Assembly (NCBI GenBank): GCA_947074145.1
Contig: CAMTOJ010000036.1
Coordinates: 1 to 37,215 of the forward strand
DNA: 37,215 nucleotides
Direction of reading: 5' to 3'
From: an uncultured Bacteroidales bacterium
Lineage (GTDB): Bacteria; Bacteroidota; Bacteroidia; Bacteroidales; JAUNSR01
Shown: piece by piece, positions 23,794-30,482 of the stretch
How the letters are laid out: each line of letters opens with the position of its first letter
Numbering within the stretch: position 1 is the stretch's first letter
Made by a program: the position numbers and the translations under genes
The notes under the pieces: generated by a model
Database searches by the model: none
Told to the model about the DNA's origin: nothing
What the model saw: the letters and a program-made list of their open reading frames with translations, nothing else

Positions 23794-24909
23794 TTAAGAT
23801 TTTATCACCTCCCATCTGCCTGATTTATCAGACCCGACTCTTCTTATTACCCCATCAACCTGCAACTGTTTTATTTTACGAAGTGCAGTACTTCGGGACT
23901 TATTTATAATAAAAGCTAATCCATCAATAGTTATCTGCGGATTTTTCTGTATCGTTTTTAAAATCAAATTTACAGTATCATTTACAGTGTCATTTACAGT
24001 GTCATTTACAGTGTCATATGGATTTACAATATCATTTACAGTGTCATATGGATTTACAATTTCATTTACATTAGGCTCCTGATTTAAACTATTATTAGTA
24101 TATCCTATATGCAAATAACGATTCTTTAATTGATTAGTTTCATCCATCAACAAGTTTCGAAAGAACAACTCAAGAAACTCTTTCGTTTCAAAGACACCAT
24201 TCCTGATATTAGAATAGTTCGCCCTGACTAAAGCATTACGAAAATACCATGCATGAGTGGCAAATGTATCATTAGAAACATCAAACCCTAAAACTCCCAA
24301 ATACTTAATTGCAAAAATGGCTGTTGTACGAGTATTACCTTCGCCAAAAGGGTGTATTTGCCATAAATCTGCTATAAATTTTGTAAAATGCTTTATTATT
24401 TCAGTCATTGTTAGCCCCTTATAACTGAATTGCTTTTCTTGAGAAATATCATATTCTAAAGTTTCTTTCAAATTTGAAGCATTACTATAGATAACGGTTT
24501 CACCATTAAGCACCCATTCTTTTTTTGTTATATTGTAATCTCTGATCTGACCTGCAAACTCATATATATTATCAAAAAGACGTTTATGGATTGAAATTAT
24601 TTCTATTGGAGAAAAATTAAATGACTTTTCAGATAAAATTTCTGTTATTCTTGCCGAGACTTTATCAGCCTCTTCTACCCGTTTATCACTATTTGATGTA
24701 ACCGGTTTTGATTTGTAATAACTGTCAACTAAAGACTTAACCTGCTCAATAGTAATATCACCTTCTATATGAGCGCGAGCTGTACTAATTAAATAATCTG
24801 AAGGTTTCAAGCCATCCACATCCTGCAATCCGATTGCCGTTTGCCATGCAATTCCTTTTTCTCTCTCTTGTGGTTCCCCCTGTCTGATATATTCTTCAAA
24901 ATCTGTCAT
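23794..24909 (-). CDS. Fic-domain protein with tandem-repeat linker and C-terminal winged helix
   Basis: This protein has 371 residues. An N-terminal helical region (DYLISTARAHIEGDITIEQVK, 39-57) resembles the VbhA-type antitoxin segment found fused to Fic proteins, though Arg45 replaces the Ser/Thr of the [S/T]xxxE[G/N] inhibitory motif. The Fic core has the flap (EWVLNGETVIYSNA, 131-144) and the catalytic HPFGEGNTRTTA (His186). Compared with HxFx[DE]GNGRxxR it has Thr for the second Gly and Ala for the last Arg. Fic enzymes move AMP or another phosphate-containing group from a nucleotide onto a protein. Residues 281-313 are a repeat linker (VNPYDTVND, then DTVN units), followed by a winged helix (GLAFIINKSRSTALRKIKQL). 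It is probably an auto-regulated toxin-like modifier. Confidence 0.85.
   Translation of the reverse strand: MTDFEEYIRQGEPQEREKGIAWQTAIGLQDVDGLKPSDYLISTARAHIEGDITIEQVKSLVDSYYKSKPVTSNSDKRVEEADKVSARITEILSEKSFNFSPIEIISIHKRLFDNIYEFAGQIRDYNITKKEWVLNGETVIYSNASNLKETLEYDISQEKQFSYKGLTMTEIIKHFTKFIADLWQIHPFGEGNTRTTAIFAIKYLGVLGFDVSNDTFATHAWYFRNALVRANYSNIRNGVFETKEFLELFFRNLLMDETNQLKNRYLHIGYTNNSLNQEPNVNEIVNPYDTVNDIVNPYDTVNDTVNDTVNDTVNLILKTIQKNPQITIDGLAFIINKSRSTALRKIKQLQVDGVIRRVGSDKSGRWEVIKS
23969..24070 (-). repeat. In-frame coding tandem repeat in the Fic linker
   Basis: Units of 12 bp (ATTTACAGTGTC on the plus strand, encoding Asn-Asp-Thr-Val) and a 30-bp higher-order unit (adding CATATGGATTTACAAT) repeat through the region. 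All are multiples of three, so copy-number change lengthens or shortens the linker between the catalytic and DNA-binding-like domains without breaking the frame. Confidence 0.8.
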
Positions 24910-24940
24910 TTAGCCCGCGATATTAAAATAATATTAAATA

Positions 24941-24948
24941 CAAATATA
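24941..24948 (-). promoter_or_regulatory. Bacteroidetes -7 box of the fic gene
   Basis: TATATTTG on the minus strand, exact TAnnTTTG, 31 nt upstream of ATG 24909. It lies just outside the recognisable istB fragment. The -33 element is weak. Confidence 0.4.
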
Positions 24949-24969
24949 CAAAACTATTTGCTCGTAAGC

Positions 24970-25458
24970 GAAATTTTTAATTCAACCTCTCTCCTGGTTG
25001 AACAGAGTTATAATCTTATACTTATAGGGCCGTCAGGGACCGGAAAAACATTTATTGCAGCAGGATTAGTATATGAAGCTGTTCAGCAAGGATATAAGGC
25101 ATATATGGTTACGATGGAAGATGTGATAAATACCATCAAAATGAAAACTTTAATGCCTTCGGCAATGGCAGCCTATAATCGTTTACTAAAAGCTGATATT
25201 GTTGCCATTGACGATATAATGCTGTTCCCTGTGAAGAAAGAGGACGCAGCAGGATTTTTCAATCTGATAAATACATTACATGAGAAAGCATCCTTAATAA
25301 TAACAACAAACAAAGCACCAACAGAATGGGCTAAAACTCTTGATGACGAAGTGTTGGCTTCTGCAATACTTGACCGTTTATTATATCATTGCGAGGTAAT
25401 AAAGCTGTCAGGGCAAAGCTATCGTATGGGAAATAGAAAAACAATTTTTGAAGATTAA
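24970..25458 (+). pseudogene. istB: IS21-family transposase helper IstB, 5'-truncated relic
   Basis: About 163 residues of the IstB AAA domain remain: Walker A LILIGPSGTGKTFIAAGLVY, Walker B IVAIDDIMLF, the TTNKAPTEWAKTL loop and the C-terminal RLLYHCEVIKLSGQSYRM. Complete IstB proteins have about 245-260 residues, so roughly the first 80 (the DNA- and IstA-binding part) are missing. Family similarity begins near 24976-24985. The longer frame reaching back to 24841 runs antisense through fic and is not the gene. There is no istA and no recognisable terminal inverted repeat, so this is a dead IS21-type fragment whose truncation point lies next to the fic promoter. Confidence 0.8.
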
Positions 25459-25523
25459 TAGGTCATATCATCTATAATTAAATCAATATTACAAACCTGA
25501 GATCTTGATTTTTATGTGTCGAT

Positions 25524-26057
25524 TTAAAATTTGCTTATTACACCAAATTTAAGAGAAATAGATTTATGACTCAATTGTTCCTCGAATTCCTTAAGAAAGT
25601 ATTCATCTGAATGCTTTTTCACACGTTTTAAATTCTGAGATTCATATCCCAAAGCTAAGTGCAATTTCATTCTTTTTTTCAGAGTATGTTGAATACCTAT
25701 TGAGGGATTAAGATAACAACCTCCAACCGCATCTTTTGATAATGCAAAAGAATAGCCGGCTGCCAGTTCAATAAATGGTGTAATTATCCGTTCTCGTCCA
25801 ATTTGAAAATTTATATCCCCATATATAGGAATAAGTATTTTTTCATAGAATGATAATCCTGTTCCCATGCCAACTGATAATCTTTCTGTAGGATTATAAT
25901 ACCCAATAGCTTGCCATGTAATGGAATGATATGACGGAGTATTCATAGTAATACCCATTCCTATTGTTGTAGAAAATGAAAAACTATTTTGTTCTTCTGC
26001 TTTTATAAAGGTTATAACCGAAAGAAGCGCAAGTGATGTCAATATTATATGTTTCAT
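25524..26057 (-). CDS. Outer-membrane beta-barrel protein, TetR-operon gene 2
   Basis: This 177-residue protein has a signal peptide (MKHIILTSLALLSVITFIKA). The mature part has about eight likely beta strands (FSTTIGMGITMN, LSVGMGTGLSFYE, TPFIELAAGYSFAL, LNPSIGIQHTL, LHLALGYES) and ends SLKFGVISKF with a terminal Phe, as in small OmpA/OmpX-like barrels. Its ATG overlaps the TGA of the upstream lipoprotein gene (CTATGA, 4-nt overlap), so the two are translationally coupled and under the same TetR-type operator. Confidence 0.7.
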   Translation of the reverse strand: MKHIILTSLALLSVITFIKAEEQNSFSFSTTIGMGITMNTPSYHSITWQAIGYYNPTERLSVGMGTGLSFYEKILIPIYGDINFQIGRERIITPFIELAAGYSFALSKDAVGGCYLNPSIGIQHTLKKRMKLHLALGYESQNLKRVKKHSDEYFLKEFEEQLSHKSISLKFGVISKF

Positions 26058-26776
26058 AGAATTTTGATAATAATATTTTTAACAATATTTCGAGCAGTCG
26101 TAATATTCGATAAATCTTCAGAAATAGATCCCGATGAACCATCCGGACTGCTATGTCCAATAAGTTCAGCTTCATAGAATGTTAAATCACGTGATAAATC
26201 TATATCAACTGCATAAACAAGTGCCGGCTGTCCGCTACCTTGTTTTCCTCCTGAATAATTCTCATCATTCGCTTTTGCCGATTTATTGTAAAATTCGTTG
26301 AAATCTGTTGAGTGATTAACTTCAATCTTAACTACAAATCTGGTAACATTGTTAATAGGATGAATTTTAACATCAAAACTACCTTTGGGTGTAGCACCGG
26401 ATATACCATCAATAAGAGGTTTATCCTTGGTCGGAAGGTATAATCCGTCATTATGTTGTATTCCACGGGAATAACACCAATGTGGCAATGCTTCTTTTCT
26501 GCGATTATTATCATTTCCCTCCCATGACTGGGTTGCAATTTTATGAGAGACATAAATAGTTGACAGATATTCTCCTTGAATACTCTCAACCCAAATGGCA
26601 ATCTGAGGAGGATTTTTGAATTTGATACCAAGGAACAAAGGGAAATCATGTAACCAGGCTTCTCCTTTTTCGATACTTAATTTAATATCTTCATGTCTAT
26701 ATTCAATCAGATCATTCTGGCAGCTGCATAGACAAACTAGTGATAAATAAATGAATGTTAATACCATTTTTTTCAT
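26054..26776 (-). CDS. DUF2271-like lipoprotein, TetR-operon gene 1
   Basis: This 240-residue lipoprotein has signal MKKMVLTFIYLSLVCLCSC with a lipobox Cys near 18-19. The body follows the layout I recall for DUF2271 periplasmic proteins: PQIAIWVESIQGEYLSTIYV, ALPHWCYSRG, then the signature DGISGATPKGSF and a late strand FVVKIEVNHSTDFNEFYN. Such proteins are usually near iron-reductase or FMN/flavocytochrome genes; none is seen here. It starts 19 nt downstream of an 18-bp palindrome shared with the tetR promoter, so it is probably repressed by the TetR protein encoded just upstream. The family name is tentative. Confidence 0.6.
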   Translation of the reverse strand: MKKMVLTFIYLSLVCLCSCQNDLIEYRHEDIKLSIEKGEAWLHDFPLFLGIKFKNPPQIAIWVESIQGEYLSTIYVSHKIATQSWEGNDNNRRKEALPHWCYSRGIQHNDGLYLPTKDKPLIDGISGATPKGSFDVKIHPINNVTRFVVKIEVNHSTDFNEFYNKSAKANDENYSGGKQGSGQPALVYAVDIDLSRDLTFYEAELIGHSSPDGSSGSISEDLSNITTARNIVKNIIIKIL

Positions 26777-26794
26777 ATTGATTTCTTTTACCGT

Positions 26795-26812
26795 TGTTAC
26801 TTATCGGGAACA
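26795..26812. promoter_or_regulatory. TetR-type operator, site A (lipoprotein/barrel operon)
   Basis: The 18-bp dyad TGTTACTTATCGGGAACA fits TGTTwC-6-GkrAACA-like half-sites shared with sites B and C. It lies 19 nt upstream of ATG 26776, directly over the place where a -7 box would follow the TTTG at 26823-26820. The -7 itself is poor (TAACAACG). Confidence 0.65.
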
Positions 26813-26853
26813 TGATTGACAAAAAATTATGCTATACCTAAAGTCATAGAATA

Positions 26854-27462
26854 TTATAAAATGAGAACTTTGTCGACCATCATTTCAATACCGTCAAGCA
26901 TTTGTTCCCATCCTTCATCTTTATTAATTGGAATACCATTAAATACAGGACAAAAATCACCAAGCATAACTAGATATATGATAGATGCAGTAACAACAGA
27001 TGCCATTACCGCAATCTCTTTCTGTGGATATCCTGAAATTTCACTCACCATTTCGACAATCTGACATCCTATTTTCTCTCGTTGTTCTTTCAAACTTGAA
27101 GTAAGTTCGTTGTTAGATGATAATTCCCAACGATATAACATCTTGAGAGTCGGGTTATTACGAAATTGTATAATTTGATTTTTAAAGAGCATTTTCACGA
27201 ATGATGGTAATTCTGCTTTAGTAGGTGTATTAAAAGAAAAATTAATCCAGAAATCGTGTTTACGAATATATGCAGCCATCAAACCTTCAACGGAGCCAAA
27301 ATATCGATATATTAATATTTTCGATACTTGAGACTGTGCTGCAACAGCATTAATTCCGATTCTCTCGAAACCTTGATCTTCAATCATCTTGCCAATAGTA
27401 TCTATTAATTTCTTTTCAGTAGCTTCTCTATCTTTTTCAATAGATTTATTTTTATCTTTCAT
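26854..27462 (-). CDS. TetR/AcrR-family transcriptional regulator
   Basis: The start is set at ATG 27462 (MKDKNKSIEKDREATEKKLI, 202 residues). The longer frame uses TTG 27489 and would run through operator B and the promoter. The N-terminal TetR DNA-binding domain is clear: LIDTIGKMIEDQGFERIGINAVAAQSQVSKILIYRYFGSVEGLMAAYI, with the HTH at about 35-55. The rest is an all-helical ligand/dimer domain. Ligand unknown. Operators B and C over its own promoter indicate autorepression, and site A in front of the next operon makes that operon its likely target. Confidence 0.85.
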   Translation of the reverse strand: MKDKNKSIEKDREATEKKLIDTIGKMIEDQGFERIGINAVAAQSQVSKILIYRYFGSVEGLMAAYIRKHDFWINFSFNTPTKAELPSFVKMLFKNQIIQFRNNPTLKMLYRWELSSNNELTSSLKEQREKIGCQIVEMVSEISGYPQKEIAVMASVVTASIIYLVMLGDFCPVFNGIPINKDEGWEQMLDGIEMMVDKVLIL

Positions 27463-27470
27463 AAAATATA

Positions 27471-27488
27471 TGTTTCCAATCGGGAACA
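27471..27488. promoter_or_regulatory. TetR-type operator, site B (tetR)
   Basis: TGTTTCCAATCGGGAACA, an 18-bp imperfect dyad, shares ATCGGGAACA exactly with site A. It overlaps the downstream end of the tetR -7 box and the predicted transcription start, where a bound repressor would block initiation. Its centre is 24 bp from that of site C. Confidence 0.7.
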
Positions 27489-27517
27489 AATATATGTTAC
27501 TTTAAAGTAACATCAAA
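27487..27517 (-). promoter_or_regulatory. tetR promoter, full Bacteroidetes consensus
   Basis: On the minus strand TTTG (27517-27514), exactly 19 bp, then TATATTTG (27494-27487) match both promoter elements and the spacing. The spacer is filled by operator C, and the -7 box abuts operator B. Confidence 0.75.
27495..27512. promoter_or_regulatory. TetR-type operator, site C (tetR, promoter spacer)
   Basis: TGTTACTTTAAAGTAACA is a perfect 18-bp palindrome (20 bp with the flanking A/T at 27494 and 27513). Its TGTTAC half is identical to the left half of site A. It occupies 18 of the 19 spacer bases of the tetR promoter. Confidence 0.75.
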
Positions 27518-27648
27518 ATATTTACTTAATAAATTAAAAAATATATTGCTAATCCAAGTATATTTAACTTTATTATTTATTTTTCATACTTTCCAATTAT
27601 TTAAAATCTTTATTGAACGATTTCCATAATCAGCAGTCATCCGAAATA

Positions 27649-27886
27649 TTATATTATTAATACTGAGGCATTCGCTTCTGAAAGCCAAATATGATTGATT
27701 AAATACCATGATATCACACAATGAGCGAAAAAATCAACATCATCTTTAATAACTGAATCGAGAGATGGCAATTCATATAAAGAGTAAGATTTTTTGAAGA
27801 CTCTTACAACATTACAGTCTAATTGATTATTATCTTTTGCTCTTTTTGAGGCTCTATATACATAAGAATCTGCAAGTTTTAGTATT
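27649..27886 (-). pseudogene. Start-less open frame, possible gene remnant
   Basis: The minus-strand frame is open for about 78 codons between a stop at 27887-27889 and TAA at 27649-27651, with no ATG, GTG or TTG near its 5' end. Its composition looks protein-like (LADSYVYRASKRAKDNN, VVRVFKKSYSLYELPSLD, VDFFAHCVISWYLIN). No family is recognised. The 5' end coincides with the inverted repeat at 27864-27915, as if the gene had been cut or rearranged there. Confidence 0.3.
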
Positions 27887-27915
27887 TAAAGATACAAAAC
27901 CTTGCAGATTCTTAC
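27864..27915. repeat. Foldback inverted repeat
   Basis: TAAGAATCTGCAAG (27864-27877) and its exact complement (27902-27915) give a 14-bp perfect stem. The inner bases (TTTTAGTAT against ATACAAAAC) extend it to about 23 bp with small mismatches. No T tract follows on either strand. Confidence 0.6.
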
Positions 27916-28070
27916 ATCAATATGAATGGTTATAATATTGGATTACAGCATTTTATCTACTTTTCAAATACAGCCTATTATAATGCCTTTACTTTGAATA
28001 ATTACGTGATACAAAAGGAAGACATAAATGTAAGGCAGACCTCCAGTATTCCAGAGTATGACCACCATCG

Positions 28071-30383
28071 TTATTTCATACCTAATACATCGTGGCATTT
28101 TACACTTTGAGCCTTGCCCTTGAAAGTTACATTCTGACGAATATCGGCAGCTGAACTAGCAAAACGAGCTATATAATCACCGGCATCAGTTATATAAGCC
28201 TGTTGTGATTCATCATATGAAGCCAAGTCATAATTAGTAAACTCCATATTCACTCTTTGACTTTCACCAGGTTGCAATTCTTTAGTCTTGCCAAATGCTT
28301 TTAACTCATAAATAGGTTTTTCCAGTTTACCTTCCGGTGCTGTAATATATAATTGTACAGCTTCTTTGCCTGAATAGTTACCAGTATTAGTTATAGTTAC
28401 AGACGCTATATACTTATCTCCCCTTCTTTGGACTTTGGCATCACTATATTTAAAGTTGGTATAAGACATACCAAAACCAAATGGGTAAGATACTTCCTTA
28501 TTGGCTGTTTGGAAAAAACGATAACCAACATTCAAACCTTCTTCATAACGAGTATTACCAAGATTAGGTAATTTACAAATCTCTGCCGGTGACATTAACA
28601 TTTCTTCTCGCCATGTAAATCCATCAGGAAAATTTTTTGTTGATGGAATATTATCTAAAGCAATAGGCCAAGTCATTGGTAGTTTTCCCGAAGGAGTAGA
28701 TTGGCCTGTTAAAACATCTACGATACTGTTGCCCGCTTCTAATCCCGGTTGCCAAGCAAGCAAAATTGCATCTGCATAATCTTGTATAGGAGCAGTTTCG
28801 ATTACACCGCCTACATTTAAGATTACAATTACTTTCTTACCCGTTTTATGAAAAGCTTCATAAGTTTGCTTTAGCATATCCAATTCATCGAGGTTGATAT
28901 TAAAGTCTTCTGAGGCACGATCATTACCTTCGCCCGAGCTTCTACCAATAGTTACAATGGCAAACTCACTACGGCTAGCTGCGTGGATATATGTGTATGG
29001 ATTCATTTGTGGTTCTTTAATACGTGAACGTGGGAAATAAGAATTAGATGTCAACTCTCCCATTTCTGATTCTGCCGCATGATGAGCATATTCACGATAT
29101 TTTGTATATACTGTGTTCAATGTGTCATCAATAATGAAACCTGCATTATTAAGTCCTTCAACCAAGTCAACAACATAAGGCTTATTTACGTTACCCGAAC
29201 CGGTTCCACCTGCATATAGATTATAAGATGTATGCCCTAATAGTGCAACTCTCTTCTTAGACCCATCCAAAGGCAATATATTTTCGTTATTCTTCAATAA
29301 TACCATTCCTTCGGGTGCAGTTTTACGAATGATGGCAGCATGAGCTTCTAAATCGGGATTATTTGAATACTCATATCCCTGGAAACGAGGTGTCTTAACT
29401 ACATATTCAAGAATTCTTTTCAAGTTTCGATCTACATCTACCATAGCAATCGTTCCGTTTTCTATTCCTTCTATAATCTGAGCAATCTGTTCTGAATTAC
29501 CGGGTGTTAAAAGATCGTTGCCGGCATGTACTTGTGCGGCAGTGTTACGAGTGTTTGTCCAATCGGTAAGAACAATATTTTTGAATCCCCATTCATCGCG
29601 CAAAATGGTAGTAAGCAAGTCGTAGCTTTCCTGAGTATAATCACCATTAATATAATTGTAGCTACTCATGATGGTCCATGGATTACTCTTTTTCACCATA
29701 ATCTCGAAGCCTTTCAAGTAAAGTTCGCGCAACACACGTTGGCTTAGTATCGCATTATTAAAGTTACGATTACCCTCTTGATTGTTTACGGCAAAATGTT
29801 TGGGAGATACCCCAACACCATTGCTTTGTATTCCATTAATAATAGCAGCTGCTATCAGTCCACTCAAGTAAGGGTCTTCTGAATAATATTCAAAATTACG
29901 CCCGCAAAGTGGATTACGCATAAGATTCATACCCGGGCCAAGTATGATATCCACACCATACTCTTTGATCTCTTTACCAAATATCTTACCAATATTCTCA
30001 ACTAAATTAACATCCCACGTTGATGAAAGTAGCGTACCGATTGGAAAACCGGAACAGTAATACTTATTCGAGTCATTGGGTCGCTCAGCAGAAACATGTA
30101 ATCCGGCAGGACCATCAGCAAGCACAGTGTGAGGAATACCTAAACGATCTATTTTAGCAGTGTTACCCGCTGCTCCCAACACAATGGCTCCGGCATTAGG
30201 ATCCGGATTGGTGGGCATTCCCCAATAAGATTTTCCAAATGAATAACCCACCAACATATTAGCTTTTTCCTCAACAGTCATCTCTTTGATAACTTTGTCT
30301 ATATTATTGGGCGTTAATTTAACTTGTGCATTTAATGCACTTATAAGTAGAATAGAACCTACTAGCGAAAAGAATCTTTTCAT
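28071..30383 (-). CDS. Glycoside hydrolase family 3, periplasmic beta-glucosidase type
   Basis: This 770-residue enzyme has a signal peptide (MKRFFSLVGSILLISALNAQ) and no lipobox Cys. The GH3 N-terminal barrel shows LADGPAGLHV, KHFAVNNQEGNR and the nucleophile segment IVLTDWTNTR (Asp274, in TDW rather than the commoner SDW). The C-terminal alpha/beta sandwich follows (PEGMVLLKNNENILPL; SSGEGNDRASEDF is in the region that usually supplies the acid/base Glu). A fibronectin-III-like domain closes it (PFGFGMSYTNF, then GKEAVQLYITAPEG). It releases terminal beta-linked sugars (glucose or xylose) from oligosaccharides. It lies 99 nt downstream of the second GH3 gene, same strand. Confidence 0.9.
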   Translation of the reverse strand: MKRFFSLVGSILLISALNAQVKLTPNNIDKVIKEMTVEEKANMLVGYSFGKSYWGMPTNPDPNAGAIVLGAAGNTAKIDRLGIPHTVLADGPAGLHVSAERPNDSNKYYCSGFPIGTLLSSTWDVNLVENIGKIFGKEIKEYGVDIILGPGMNLMRNPLCGRNFEYYSEDPYLSGLIAAAIINGIQSNGVGVSPKHFAVNNQEGNRNFNNAILSQRVLRELYLKGFEIMVKKSNPWTIMSSYNYINGDYTQESYDLLTTILRDEWGFKNIVLTDWTNTRNTAAQVHAGNDLLTPGNSEQIAQIIEGIENGTIAMVDVDRNLKRILEYVVKTPRFQGYEYSNNPDLEAHAAIIRKTAPEGMVLLKNNENILPLDGSKKRVALLGHTSYNLYAGGTGSGNVNKPYVVDLVEGLNNAGFIIDDTLNTVYTKYREYAHHAAESEMGELTSNSYFPRSRIKEPQMNPYTYIHAASRSEFAIVTIGRSSGEGNDRASEDFNINLDELDMLKQTYEAFHKTGKKVIVILNVGGVIETAPIQDYADAILLAWQPGLEAGNSIVDVLTGQSTPSGKLPMTWPIALDNIPSTKNFPDGFTWREEMLMSPAEICKLPNLGNTRYEEGLNVGYRFFQTANKEVSYPFGFGMSYTNFKYSDAKVQRRGDKYIASVTITNTGNYSGKEAVQLYITAPEGKLEKPIYELKAFGKTKELQPGESQRVNMEFTNYDLASYDESQQAYITDAGDYIARFASSAADIRQNVTFKGKAQSVKCHDVLGMK

Positions 30384-30482
30384 TTTAGTAATGTGTTTTT
30401 ATATTTCGGTTAAATATGATTACTCAGTAATTACCTTTGTTGGTAATAAATTTATATGATTATTGTATATGAAAATTAGTTA

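Larger units (their letters stand above)
27514..28070. other. Intergenic region with a decayed ORF and a foldback
   Basis: The part next to tetR is AT-rich and carries only its -33 box. From 27649 a minus-strand frame without a start codon is open, and 27864-27915 is a strong inverted repeat. Nothing recognisable lies between 27916 and the end of the GH3 gene; a plus-strand ORF there overlaps the GH3 3' end and looks fortuitous. Confidence 0.4.

Noticed and set aside
23753..24070. Possible CRISPR array from short repeats
   Set aside because: The repeats are contiguous 6-, 12- and 30-bp units with no spacers, partly coding, and there are no cas genes.
24841..24969. N-terminal extension of the istB frame
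   Set aside because: It is antisense to the start of fic and shows no IstB similarity; it is open by chance.
27922..28110. Plus-strand 62-codon ORF
   Set aside because: It overlaps the GH3 3' end antisense and shows no protein-like features or promoter.
30430..30447. ATTACC/GGTAAT hairpin between the two GH3 genes
   Set aside because: Only a 6-bp stem and no T tract; too weak to call a terminator, and the genes may be co-transcribed.
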